Assembly: GCF_921293095.1 (NCBI RefSeq)
Contig: NC_060259.1
Coordinates: 5,580,001 to 5,644,000 of the forward strand
From: Ischnura elegans
Lineage: Eukaryota; Arthropoda; Insecta; Odonata; Coenagrionidae
Length of the DNA stretch: 64,000 nt
Reading direction: 5' to 3'
Shown here: positions 33,838 through 45,262 of the stretch, one piece after another
How the letters are laid out: the number at the start of each line of letters is the position of its first letter
Numbering within the stretch: the stretch's first letter is position 1
Notes under the pieces: model-generated
The model's database searches: none
Seen by the model: only the letters and a program-made list of their open reading frames with translations
What the model was told of the DNA's origin: nothing
Translations under genes and position numbers: made by a program

Positions 33838-35780
33838 CCTTTGAGTGCGGATGGCATAGCATTGATGCCCAGTGTAGGTCCTGCCAACGGGCGGGTGGCA
33901 TCACATTGATGCCACGCCGGCCTATGTCCTTCAATCGCTCCCTATGCTCCTCCGCTCTGTTCTATCTACTCTCATGATGGTTTCCCGCACACAAAATGGA
34001 TTAGGCTACCTGCATATGCCTTCCCTTTTTTAAAAATAGTTTATATTTTTTGAGTAAATTTTTTAAATATTTATGGAGTACTTTTTTATTTGTAAGATTT
34101 TTCACCATTACAAAAAAATTTAAATGTGATATTTTCTTTACTTTTCTGAATATTTGTACTAAGCGTTACCACATTTGAAGGTTATTATTTTCGTTTTAGT
34201 CCTATTAAAATTTTTCAAGCAATATTTCCTTTCATCTCATTGACGAAAAATATTTTTGTATTTCAAATTACGGTCACTATACCTACACACGCTAAACACA
34301 GTTGAATAATCTGTTGCTGTTTTTATTAATGTGTAAACTTTATATTTACATAATGCCGTTATAACTCCTAACATTCTTCCATAATATATTTGCCACTCGT
34401 TTTCTGAACGATCCTTTCAATAGGGGTCTGATTATACTGGCTACGGAAGAAGAAATAGAGTTTTCGACTTTATCTCATTTATTTCGTATGAGTTTGTTAA
34501 AGTTACTAGGTGGGAATAATTACGAATACTAATTCGTTATTCACGGGAAATAATGAAGGTTCTAGGGAAACTTTTATATTTTTTCCATTTTGAAGGAGAA
34601 ATTGGAAAAATCCTTGGGGAAAAAATGATCGAATTTCGGGGCTCAAATAAAAAAGTCGTTTTCCGTCACCGTGGAATAGACTACAAGTCGCTCTGTGTCG
34701 CCTGTTATCTCTATTTTTAGAAGTATTTTTGCCATTCTTATTAGAAATCCATGCAACTATTCTGTTCGTAGAAAAGGTCAGCTCTTCCTTCTCAGTTTTT
34801 GCGACTCTCGTTATTAGTACAGTCTCTCTTTCGGACATCTTTCGATTTCGTGCATTTTCACTCCTCTATAGAGATTTTTTTTCTAATATTACCGTATGGC
34901 CTTTTTCCATTGGACATTTTTGTATTTTACATATATTTAGCCACTTACGTGGAATATGGGAGACATCTTCATTTTTAACTTTATTCCTATTTTCAAACCC
35001 CAAAGACCGTTTATGTATCAGCCTTTGGTCAACTAGGCTTAGAATATCTCCTCGCAATAAAACTACCTCTGGCACAATTTACTCAAGTGTATGCATGGAA
35101 CACTGCATTGGGTCTTCTCCGCGAAGGTTTTTTTTAACTTTGAAGCAATTTACATATTTTCCTTCGACCAAATAGAGCTATTATAATCAGAAAAGAAAGT
35201 CAGCAAAATTTCTATGCGCAAAGAAACAATTATTTTTGGATTATTATACGTTGCCGTTTTATCTGGAGCATTCACGTTTAGACATTTCTTGTACGTCGGT
35301 TCTAAACTTTAACGCTTACATCTCTTTCTGACTGCAAAAGAGCAACCTCATTAGTCTTGTGCATTTTGTAAGTGTAATGTATTTTACTGTAGTATATTTT
35401 ACAGGTGTTAACTGAGGTTTACGTTGAGGATGCAAGTATGTGGAGCTGGAGGAAATATTGTCATCTGAAAGGCTTTGGTCCATATTGCCAATGCCTCTCA
35501 ACATGCAGTTCTTCAAGGATAACCAAGCATAGGAATCTTACTCGTGGGGTATGGGAGACATTTTTGGTCCGATATACCTAATGTATGATTGTATGAAGTA
35601 TTGTAAGATGGCCATCCATTCCAGATTATTGGAAAAGGTAGGAAAATATCTTCGATTTTTCCCTGCTTCACAGCACTTTTTCCCGAGACCGATTTCAACT
35701 AATTTTCCGTTGCATGCAGTTTGGCAGGAACCCTGGAGTAGATGATCCGATACCAAGAGACCCCTTGCATAAAATTCGAC
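33838..35780. mobile_element. Insertion starting with a piggyBac-like end
   Basis: TTAA (33836-33839) precedes CCCTTTGAGTGCGGATGGC. Within 90 bases two inverted GGCATnnnATTGATGCC motifs follow, an end structure typical of piggyBac-family MITEs. The other end was not found. The 1.9 kb separates the Penelope-like linker from its GIY-YIG domain. Opposed frames at 34506-34838 (minus) and 34729-35175 (plus) have no recognisable motif, and 35513-35756 likewise. Confidence 0.4.
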
Positions 35781-35789
35781 CCCTTTTGA

Positions 35790-36387
35790 AATTATTCACT
35801 CAAAGAATGAAAGAAATTTATTATTTAACATTCTTTCCTTCACAAAAGATCCCATCCCAAGAGAAGAAAGGAGTGGGGTGTATAGACTAAAATGTGAATG
35901 CAATGCGGTGTATGTTGGGCAAATGGGGCGACAATTTCAAGAACGGGTGAAAGAACACCAAGCCTGCTTGAGAAATAAAAAGACTACTTCACAATTTGCC
36001 ACACATTTGTTAGATAACAATCATCAAAGTGATTTTGCTTTTGAAGTGCTTCATAATGAACCTAAAGGACCTAGATTAGACGCTTTGGAACAGATGGAAA
36101 TTTGGCAGCACGTATGTTCCAATGACAACATTGTAAACGAATTTTTGTATGACTCCCACTCCCCTCTTTTAAGCCTCCCACTCCTAAATTCCTGGGCTAA
36201 TGACATGACGAACCCTTTGGCCTCTCTCTCACCTGAACCATCCCCCCTCCACCTGCCATGCCCTCCCCAACGGAGCCTCCTCCCCCTAACTTCTTTCATA
36301 CCATATGACCAAGTTTACTTTCCCCCTCCCTCTTCTCAATTGGGCAATCCGTTCAACCCTGTTACCTCCCTCCCCCCCCCCTCCTAG
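35790..36387 (+). pseudogene. Penelope-like GIY-YIG endonuclease domain
   Basis: RNLLFNILSFTKDPIPREE leads into SGVYRLKCECNAVYVGQMGR, the GIY-YIG core with its Cys pair, then FQERVKEHQACLRNK, FATHLLDNNHQSDF and ALEQMEIW containing the conserved metal-binding Glu region. The endonuclease nicks DNA to prime Penelope-like retrotransposition. The domain itself is open (from 35878 or earlier), followed by a proline-rich tail to 36387. The rest of the element is broken, so it is a remnant. Confidence 0.85.
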
Positions 36388-36485
36388 CCTGGTATGAAAG
36401 GATGTGATGGACCTCTGTAGAGTTCACCTGATGATGACGTCTTACGTTGAAACCATGGTCGTGAATAAATATTAATGTGAAAGCA
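36388..36485 (+). mobile_element. Penelope-like 3' untranslated end
   Basis: After the GIY-YIG frame comes CACCTGATGATGACGTCTTA, GTTGAAACC and GTCGTGAATAAATATT, the tail typical of this class. The insertion probably ends near 36485. Confidence 0.5.
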
Positions 36486-36515
36486 CAAAGGTCTTCTTTT
36501 TAATTTAATTATGAA

Positions 36516-36701
36516 TTGCTTTCACCAAGTTACGCCTCAAACAATCAAGAGAATACTTGCCCAGCCACTCAAGTGTGCAGTGAAACACAATTTTCAGCAG
36601 GCAGTAATGCTGTAACATGGATACCTCAAAAGCTGCTGTCTGAGCATGTAGAAGAATTGGTTTTTCTACATGAGAATTTGAAAGGATCAAACATTACATG
36701 A
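36516..36701 (+). pseudogene. hAT transposase C-terminal fragment
   Basis: The frame ends LLSEHVEELVFLHENLK before the stop, resembling the last residues of the hAT dimerisation domain in BED-type transposases (pattern LSxEHVExLVFLxxNL). The upstream part of the frame is not recognisable. Only a few dozen codons remain, so the call rests on one motif. Confidence 0.45.
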
Positions 36702-37059
36702 TTCATTTACGTATATAATCTTTATTGCAATTGTGCAAATGCCTTTACTCAGTGCTCTTCCAAGCAGTTTGGATACATTAATTAATTAAATGGTCAACAT
36801 ATTACTATTAATTTTCATTCATCTCCTAATTCTGACAAAATTACCATCAACATTCCTCATTATCTTTTTGTTTTTACATCAGGCTAAGCCTTTCAGAACA
36901 GAAAACTTACAAGCAAATCTGAAAATAATAATAATATGTAGGAGCATGCACTGTTGTATTGCCTGGTCCAGAAGTTACCATACTCGACTCTGAGAACTGT
37001 GAACATCTTAGGATCATAAGCCAGACAACACATGCTCTGAAGATAATGACAACGATCAT

Positions 37060-37760
37060 CTATTGAAGAGTGCTCAGATGAGGACCAATTCAGATTCAGA
37101 AAAAGCAAGCATACGGGAAGCAATACTGGCCCTAAGGCTGCTCCTTAAGAAGAGAAAAGCAAAAGAACAAGCCAACGTTTGTTGTGTTCATGGACTTAGA
37201 GAAGGCATGTGACAATTTGGATAGGAACACAATACTGGGAATCCTGAAAGAAATTGGAGTTATTTACTATAACAAGAGATTCATCTACAATTTATAAAAA
37301 AAAACATGCCGTGATGCTAAGATAAGGATCCAACTGTGAAGATGCAAGAATTAGGAAAGGTGTAAGACAAGGCCATGCTTTGCCACCAGCAATTTTCAAT
37401 GTCCACATCGAGAAAGCCACTAATGAAATCAAAGAAAAGGCCTTGGGAGTGAATACCCATGGAGACAAAGGTAGCATACAACTATTTGCCGATGACATAG
37501 CTGTTATTGTAGAGACAGATAAAGATTTGAAAAAGATTCTGGTTAATATGGGTACGGTAAAGAGTAAGTATCAGCTGAAAACAGGCACAAAGATAACCAA
37601 CATATCAGTACGCAGCAGAAGAGAAGAAGTCAGTCAAGACTACCATTAAAATACGGAGGACAAAACCGGAGGAGGTGGATGAATTGTGTTATTTGGGAAG
37701 CAGGATAAATAGCAATGGGAGAAGCAAGAAAGAAATCATTAGCAGAATAGCACAAGCAAA
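37060..37760 (+). pseudogene. Non-LTR retrotransposon RT remnant
   Basis: Across frameshifts: EDQFRFRKSKHTG, then VFMDLEKACDNLDRNTILG (palm motif A with Asp), RKGVRQGHALPPAIFNVHIE (motif B) and QLFADDIAVIVE (catalytic FADD at about 37486-37497, open in 37380-37649). It then reads ELCYLGSRINSNGRSKKEII. Endonuclease/RT elements with this RT are common in arthropods. It is broken by the pogo-like element at 37763. Confidence 0.82.
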
Positions 37761-37762
37761 TA

Positions 37763-39418
37763 CAGTGCAACCTCGATATAACGACACCCCACGGTGCACT
37801 AATAAACTCTCGCTATAGCGAATTGTCGCTTTACCGGAGGTGGAGCAAATAATAGCCAATATACCTGTTGCGAACAGATATACAGGGACAGGGGTGGTGC
37901 GGCGAAAGATAAACATCTATCCTATAAACGTAAGCATAAATCCAGACGAAAAGCGATGTTTTCTACATCACTAAATTTCCTTACTCAAACAACGACTAAC
38001 TATTCAAACAATTTATAAGCGCCGCACTGAATAAAAATCATGCAAAGCATATTTTCGTCAATCATTATGCCAATGCACAACCGACGAAGCCATTTTTCTA
38101 CGCACTTAATTAGTTCATTTACGTGATCATTCTATTATTTTGGTATTTTCCACTGAAAATTCAAAAATTAACTGATAAAACAGTATCGCGGTTATTAATT
38201 GCCTCAAATGTTTCCATTGATGTATGTTTATTGTTTCTGTACGTAAAGCGGCAGTGAAGTGAAATAACGCATTACATTTGTTTCTACTGGCGAATACGGT
38301 GGAAGGTTGTATAACGTTCCCGCCTTAGAAGACTTTTTCTATCAGATAATGTAATATCTTCATCATCTATGGTAAAAAGTTTGCTAAGCTTGAAAATGAT
38401 GTGATTACAATTGCCGTTGTTGAAAAAAAGTTTCTTTTTGAGTGTTACGCTCGCGATGTATTTGAAATAATACACCGAGTTTACCGCGGCATTGCAAACG
38501 AGAGTTAGTTGTTCTGTGAGTTCTTCCAGCGGCCACCAGGGGATGCTCGGCTACCCACGTGACAAAAGGAGCGCCAGTACGACTCCGACCACTGACGCGA
38601 ATAGTTTACCCTTGTAAATTCGCAACGGAGATAAATACGTCCATCCGGACAATTCACGCTGAGTATCATTGCTTCGTACATCCTACTTTATCGCTAAGGC
38701 ACACTACCTACCTTTAGAGGCATCATTGCAAGAAATACCTCATACTGCAAGGCTTTTGTCGGGGAGCTGTATGTAAAAAAGTTCCTTAGCCCCTTTCTCA
38801 GAAGTTACCGCAGATTTGAGTGGGCAAAAACACCCGAACAAAGCTCCTTATAACTCTTCATCGTCTGCATTCCTTGGGCACTTTTGTTTTTTTAATTTTG
38901 CAGAGCGAATAGGAGGATAAATTAATTTCGACACTCTCATATTACTCCTTTATTTTTATTTTCTCGCTTAGACGTGTTTGGTGTTTTTTTGGCCATGGTG
39001 GCTGCCATCAAATGCTTTCTATTCACGCAACTCACGGACGTGCGGGTATGCTGCCGACTGCTTTCTGCCGCCCGAGGAACAAAAGAAGATGAAGCATTCG
39101 CGAATGCTAATGCCACAATATTTTCACCAAAATGAACTACTTATTTATCGAACGACAGTTTACCACATAAATTTGAGACTAAGCACTCCATTAACTTCAT
39201 TTCTAACAGATCGCTAGCAATTGCAGAGGTTAAGGAGTCATGATGAAAGTCTTCCGGCGGTGAAACCCTCGCTATGGCGAGAGCCAACACCAAAAGGGTC
39301 TCGTAAAAACGAAATTTTCAACACGCTTTTTATAGGGTCAATTGGTGGTGCATCGGCTATCTCTCGTTATATCGGGTGTGTCGCTATAGCCCGTATTCGC
39401 TTTAACGAGGTTCCACTG
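37763..39418. mobile_element. Pogo-like DNA transposon, copy 2
   Basis: Left end CAGTGCAACCTCGATATAAC and inverted right end CAGTGGAACCTCGTTAAAGC, with TA on both sides (37761-37762 and 39419-39420), the pogo/mariner target. It shares both flanking thirds with copy 1 (25509-27073) but not the middle. No transposase is recognisable. The 39338-39579 minus frames are antisense shadows reaching into gypsy-1. Confidence 0.8.
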
Positions 39419-39433
39419 TAGAGCATTCCACCA

Positions 39434-39625
39434 AGTGGTGTATTGGTATTTTGACAGTCTATTGTCTTTTGAGTGATGAGCAACCCCCTGGTGGGAGTGA
39501 TGGGGAAGCGTTGTGTGGCCACATGGGCCGGATATATGGGATCGTGTGCTGTACAATAAATAGTTAAATCCCGCGACATCTGTGTGTTTATTTTAATGTA
39601 CCTACCGCAGGGGGGAAACGTAACA
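39434..39625 (+). repeat. Gypsy-1 5' LTR
   Basis: Begins AGTGGTGTATTGG (3' copy TGTGGTGTATTGG) and ends GGGGAAACGTAACA. GTACAATAAATAG near 39550 is the likely polyadenylation signal. It has about a dozen differences from the 3' LTR. Confidence 0.88.
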
Positions 39626-39643
39626 AGTGGCGACGAGCGATGA
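39626..39643 (+). other. Gypsy-1 primer binding site
   Basis: AGTGGCGACGAGCGATGA starts directly after the LTR, where a tRNA 3' end would prime reverse transcription. The tRNA was not identified. Confidence 0.6.
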
Positions 39644-39697
39644 GTCAGTAAACACCCAGTGCGTGTGTTGCGGAGTAATTACTGTGTGTCAGATACG

Positions 39698-40685
39698 ATG
39701 GTGAACCCTCTGGTAAAAACTGCCCTATTCAGGCGCATGGATCCTTTTAGCCCGGACGAGGAAGATTTTGTATCGTACGCCGAACGTTTTGAGCAGTATT
39801 TTCTACTGAAAGGGATAACGCAAGAGGAAGTGAAGGTTCCGATGTTTATAACATTTTGTGGGGCATCAACATATACACTGTTGAAAAACATGTTGTTCCC
39901 AAAAAAGCCTACGGAACAGACATTTGCGAAATTGGTGGCTATTCTTACGACTCGTTATGCCCCAAAACGACTGACTATTGCGGAATGGTGCAATTTTCAT
40001 ACCCGTTCACAACAGACCAGTGAAAACGTAAAAGAGTTCATCATAGCCCTTAAGAAACTTGCAGAATTTTGTGATTTCGGAGATTTTTTGAACGATGCTT
40101 TGAGGGATAGGCTTGTTTGTGGTGTAGAATCAGCAGTGATCAGACAGAGATTACTTCTGGAGAGTAAATTAACGTTTGAGCAGGCATGCATCATCGCCAA
40201 CGATTTGGAGCTGGCACAGAAGAACTCGATTTTTGACGGGGTTGACAAGTTCTCGAATCTGGAAGTTGGGGCAGTTTATAGGGGAGCCCCAAACACTAAG
40301 CAGAACTTCCACCGCCAACCAGATGCTGGTTTGAGCCGCAGGAGAGAGGACATTCCAGCACAACCGGGACCATGTCAAGAGAACGGGCAACGGACCAATT
40401 GGTATCAGAGGAATGCTGTGTGTCAACGGTGCGGAAGATTCCACAAAGAGGATTCCTGCCCCCCCCCAGGATTGGGAATGCTTTAGGTGCCATGGGAGGG
40501 GGCACGCTTCCAGAATATGTCGAAGCAGGGAGTTTGTGAGGTGTACTCAGACGATTGGGAGATCGGTCTGTCAGATGACATTTCCCACTCACAAAACACC
40601 CATCCCACCAAACCAAGGTCCGAGTCGCAATGCATTTACTTGCCTGCTGTTAAATAGGTATCTGGAACTTCACCACTGTTTGTAA
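39698..40685 (+). pseudogene. Gypsy-1 gag
   Basis: ATG at 39698 opens a gag with a capsid-like region (EEDFVSYAERFEQYFLLKGI, LTTRYAPKRLTIAEWCNF, FIIALKKLAEFCDFG, LRDRLVCGVESAVIRQRLL). Two zinc knuckles follow in different frames: CQRCGRFHKEDSC up to 40455 and CFRCHGRGHASRIC at about 40478. The frame change coincides with a run of nine or more C at 40457, so it is probably a homopolymer indel. The frame ends at 40685, just before protease. Confidence 0.82.
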
Positions 40686-40687
40686 AT

Positions 40688-41999
40688 ATGTATGTGAATG
40701 GAGTTTTATTAGCTTTTGAGGTAGATAGTGGTGCTAGTGTGTCTTTAGTATCTGAAGAGACATATCACTGGTATCTCAACGGTGCGAAACTCCACAAGTG
40801 TATCCTATCCTTGAAATCAGTCACTGGTGACCAAATTAATGTCAAAGGAAAAATTGAAGTTAGGGTATCTTGGGTCAGTGGGAATGCTAGTAAGAGCCAC
40901 ACATTAGAATTAGTTGTTGTGTCTTCCACTGTGCGAGTAAGGCCTCTCATGGGTCGCCCCTGGCTGGATATTTTGTCCCCAGGATGGAGAAAGAGGCTAC
41001 TTTCTTGTTGTGTTTCAAATGAGGGGCACCTTGATGTGGATGATAACAATATTTTCAAGTTTGAGTCAAATACAACGTTGGAAGACAATTGTTATAAATC
41101 GCTGTTGAAGGACAGCAAATTGCTATCCAGTTATGCATGCAAATATCTAAATGTTTTCAGCGGGAAATATTCAAACATGATCAAGCAGTTTAAGGCAAAT
41201 CTTGTGATTAGGGAGAATGCTTTCCCAATTTTTCATAGGCCATACTCAGTACCTTTTGCCTTAAAAGGGGAAGTTCGTAAGCAATTGGAAGAAATGGTAA
41301 CCAGTGGGGTTCTAAGACCTGTGAAACACTCAGAATGGGCATCCCCAATAGTGTGTGTTCCAAAAGCAGACGGAGGTGTTAGGATTTGTGTTGACTTTAA
41401 GGTGACCTTCAATAGGGTTTTGGTCACAGATTTCTATCCCTAGCCCAAATTAGATGATGTGTTTGGATCATTGGCTGGGGGGACTGTATTTTGTACGCTA
41501 GACCCCCAAAATGCATATTTGCAGTTAGGTGTTGGACTAGAATCTCAGAAGTACCTTACCATCAACACTGATGATGGACTTGATCAATTTACCCGCCTAC
41601 CCTTTGGCATCTCTAGTGCTCCAGGTATTTTTCAGTCTGTAATGCGGGAAATTGTCAAGGGTTTGCCCATGGTTACATGTTATTTGGATGACTTATTAAT
41701 TTCAGGGAAAGTTTCAAAAGATTGCCAAGAAAGGGTGGAAATGGTGCTGAACAGGCTAAATGAATATAATGTGAGGGTAAATATGAATAAATGTAAATGG
41801 TTTTGTGAGTCTGTGGATAATTTAGGTCATACAATAAGTGCAAAAGGTGTTTGTCCAATATCACACAAAATGAAGGCCATACTGGAGGCTAAGGTTCCCA
41901 AAGATGTATCACAAGTGAGATCCTTTGTGGGAATGTTAAATTTTTATCATCGCTTCCTGCCTAACCTTTCTAGCCTACTATTTCTACTTACAAGCCTAA
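40688..41999 (+). pseudogene. Gypsy-1 protease and reverse transcriptase
   Basis: Aspartic protease at the start (AFEVDSGASVSLV, later PLMGRPWL), then RT: GVLRPVKHSEWASPIV, CVPKADGGVRICVDFK, then a TAG at 41441-41443 in place of the Leu in the usual YPLPK. In the same frame CTLDPQNAYLQLGV (first catalytic Asp), LPFGISSAPGIFQ and the catalytic CYLDDLLIS follow. NKCKWF, NLGH and LNFYHRFLPNLSSLL end the RT, where R1 begins. One in-frame stop and the loss of RNase H inactivate it. Confidence 0.88.
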
Positions 42000-42604
42000 G
42001 TATTTCACGCTTTTAGATTTTTAAATGACGATATCTATTTTTCGCGATTAAATGAAAAGTGAAAATTTTCAAGCGCGCGGAAACGAGACGCGTAAGTATG
42101 AATGTCGGGAAATCTCTCTCCGTGTGGCGTATTTCTGGTTCCCGCTGCCGCCCTGTGAGGTGACCTTGAGGCGAGTTGAGCGCTGATAGGACGCAGGCTG
42201 CTAGCGGGTAGCTGAGTACCCTGCTGGCTGGTAGCGCTTGGCTTAAATAAGGATTATTAATATCTTATCAAATGAAGAAAACTTTCCGACCTTAGCCAGT
42301 TTTAATAAGTGATTATTAAGACATGTTTCCCTGAGCTCTGCGCCTCATGCATGCATTGGTAACATCAGAAGACGTATAACTCCTATCTTCTCGTATAGAA
42401 ACTAGGTCCCTGTGACGTCACGTGGAGTGGCATCGCATGGGCGCCAATCTGGCCCTTTTCAAATGAGGATAAAAATGGACCATTGCCATTCGTCTAAACC
42501 GGTATTTATAAAACGAAATAATTTGTATATTATGAATACAGTAATGGTGGGTAACGAATCGCAATCAATGCCTTTCGTTTTATTTGATGAAGGAAACTAC
42601 CCTA
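42000..42604 (+). mobile_element. Repeat R1, copy 1
   Basis: About 605 bases from GTATTTCACGC to GAAACTACCCTA, found again at 52935-53448 plus 60022-60111. It separates the gypsy-1 RT from its integrase. CCTAA stands on both sides (41995-41999 and 42601-42605 overlap), a possible target duplication. No inverted ends and no coding motif were seen. It contains a TGACGTCA-like site (GTGACGTCACG) and GCGCCAATCTGGCC. Class unknown. Confidence 0.6.
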
Positions 42605-43604
42605 ATGTCCCATTTTTCAGACAAAGATATGATATCTCCCTGGAAAATGGATGTTTGTTAATGGGGTCAAAGGTGATCATACCTCTCAAATTGCAGAACG
42701 ACATGCTGAATTTATTGCATGGGTCACAAACAGGAATTGTGAGAATGAAGTCCCTTCCTCGTTCATTACGCTGGTGGCCAAATGTTAACAGGGATATTGA
42801 GGAGAAGGTGAAAAATTGTGAAGCATGCCAAATTGTAAATTTTCAACCAGACTGTTTGCAAAAGGCATCATGGCCTAGGGTTGATATTTGGGGCAGGTTG
42901 GATGTTGATTTTTTTGTTATGCAAAAGAAATATTTCCTGGTTATTGTTGATAGTGAGAGTAAGTGGATTGAAGTGTACCCTATGGCAAATGGAACTGATG
43001 CTAGGAAAGTATGTGAAAACCTGAGTACATTATTTAGCACTTTTGGTTATCCATCACAGATAGTCTCTGATAATGGCCCCCCATTCAACTCAAAGCTGTT
43101 TGTTGATTTCTGCTCCCATAGAGGCATTGAGGTATTTAAGTCCCCAGAGTACCATCCCCAATCAAATGGTATTGCAGAGAGAGCTGTTCAAACCATTTAA
43201 AGGTTACTTGCCAAGAAGTTGAATACAACACCAGGTGCCCTTAGTGACAAAAACATTCACTCAGTCCTTGGCAAAATTTTACTTGCCTATCGTACTACAC
43301 CTTTGGCAACAGGTGAGATAAGCCCTTCAGAAAAGATGTTCAAGTATAAACCTCGCACCCTCTTGTCATTAATTAAACCACCCTCTAATAGTCTCACCTT
43401 TCCAAGCTCTAGATACCCAGAATACAAGGTGGGGGAAGCTGTTTTGGTAAAAATTAGACCAGGCAGGGTGCCTGTAAAAGGTGTAATTGGGAAGAGGGTC
43501 AGTGTGGTTACTTACAGGGTGTACATTGGAAGCCAATATCGGTACATGCACATGAACCAATTGAAACGCTTGCCACCTACAAAAATTATCCCTAAAGCTG
43601 GTGA
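42605..43604 (+). pseudogene. Gypsy-1 integrase and pol C-terminus
   Basis: Open from 42412 with gypsy similarity starting at VPFFRQRYDISLENGCLL. Features: HGSQTGIVRMK, RWWPNVNRDIEEKVKNCEAC (second half of the HHCC zinc site), the catalytic DDE core with DVDFFV, IVSDNGPPFNSK and SPEYHPQSNGIAERAVQ, then TAA at 43198-43200. The same frame continues RLLAKKLNTTPG, LLAYRTTPLATGEISP and YPEYKVGEAVLVKI to HMNQLKRLPP, where element F interrupts. After F the tail continues at 45031-45262 (proline-rich) and, beyond element C, ends KAPQWLDL. Confidence 0.85.
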
Positions 43605-45030
43605 CCCACAGTCAAATTTACATCAAAATTTTTGGACAAAAATTTTGATGCAACTGGACAGGGGGTGTCCCACGATGCATCTCATTTTGATCAAAAACAA
43701 ACGAAAGACGATATTTATGTAAACAAATTTGGAAACTTGTGGAGGTGAAGTATTCTGTCTTTTTTAGCAGGCGAAGTTGTCTGAACAGGCCTCTTGAACA
43801 TAAAAGAGGTGAAAAAAGAAAACAGAAGGAATGCTGAACTTGGCCTTGGCTGGAAAGGGGGTATGAATGCGTTGGAATAAGCATGCTAAACATGTTGGAG
43901 AAGGAGTTGGTCTCCGATGTTCCCGTATATTATCAATAATAATTGACGATAAGTGAGAATATTTTCATGTCCCTTATTAGCAAGGTTGAGGGCAGAATAA
44001 AACGCCAGGATACAAACGTAAGGCAGTTTATTCCCACGAGGAAAATGTTATTAATAAATGATGGACATTGTGGTTGAGGAGATGTTATGAATAGTGCTGT
44101 AAGCGTGCATTTAAATCACATTTTTCTCTCCTAATCTAGCAGTTGCTAAAATAAGGTCCTTATCCTATAATCATAGCAATAGAAATGGGCAGCTGTAGTG
44201 TTTCACAGGTATAATCGTCAGTTCATATTAGTCATTTCTCCAGCTGCTAGCTCGCACATTGTATGCCCTCCACAAAGCTAACCTGTAGAATTCGGCCTCG
44301 ATACCTTAATTAAATCTTTTATTCTTTCCAAAACATCCCTCCTTGTATTGCGATTCTAAAGATTGCTTCCTTCTTATTAAAGATCAACTAATTATTACGG
44401 ATTTCCTAGTTGAGAGTTTCCATCGCCTATCATAAAGACCAATTTTTGCTCATATTTACTTTAAGGACCACACCAGGCAATGAAATAGACGATCACGAAC
44501 ATATATATATATTTGAAATAATGTTTTGTGAATTCACTCCGTGGTATGGTGATATTATAAATTTAAAACTAAACCTTTTAGTATTCCATACAGTACTAAT
44601 GAAAAAACTCAACCGGCTTCGATCTTTTCAAGTCCTTATATAGAGGTTTACGATTAAGATAACGACCAGAAAAGGTGGAAACCGGTTGGGTTTTTAATGC
44701 ATACTGTGTGGAATACAACAAAGTTTATTTTTAAGTCCATAAGATACATAATTATTACTTAAAACACTCATGCAGACGATAAATAAGTTTAACCTATTTG
44801 GTCTGTGTGACAGCGCTTGGCGATGCTTTTTTGTCAAAGGCCCTGTGATTGGTTGGTTTCATCCAATTGGATGAAAATTTAGAACCTGTCCTATCCATTT
44901 GTACAAATTGGTGATTTGTACAAACGATAGGACCAAAAGCCAGTTGGATGAAATTTTGACCGTGGGACAGGGTGCGCGTCAGTTGCATCAAATTTTGATG
45001 CAAATATTTTGATGTAAATTTGACCGTGGG
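43605..45030. mobile_element. Element F: repeat-array inverted ends, inside gypsy-1
   Basis: Ends CCCACAGTCAAATTTACATC and, inverted, CCCACGGTCAAATTTACATC, continuing AAAAT with only one or two mismatches over 30 bases. Inward lie repeats of CATCAAAATTTTGATGCAAC, itself nearly palindromic, and a second internal GTCCCACG copy at each end. 1.43 kb, no recognisable protein. It splits the gypsy-1 pol tail. Confidence 0.75.
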
Positions 45031-45262
45031 ACATTGGCTTAAGCCAAATGTTTTCCCTTTCCACTTGTTAGCAGATCCTGATGACTCAGCTGTGGATGCA
45101 GCACCTCTATCGTCAATGGTGCAGACTCCCTTGACCATTTCCCCTCGACCCAGCCCATCTTATCCTGCCTCTGTCCCAACTGCTGAAATGGTAATACCCA
45201 CGGCTAACCAATCCTCTAGGAATACAGGTCCAAAACTTGGCCGCTCCAACAGACCATCCAAC

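Noticed and set aside
34506..35175. Opposed long frames (148 codons plus, 110 codons minus)
   Set aside because: Neither shows family motifs; I looked for piggyBac transposase features because of the TTAA end at 33838 and found none convincing.
44794..45138. 114-codon minus frame
   Set aside because: It spans the junction of element F and gypsy-1, so it cannot be one gene.
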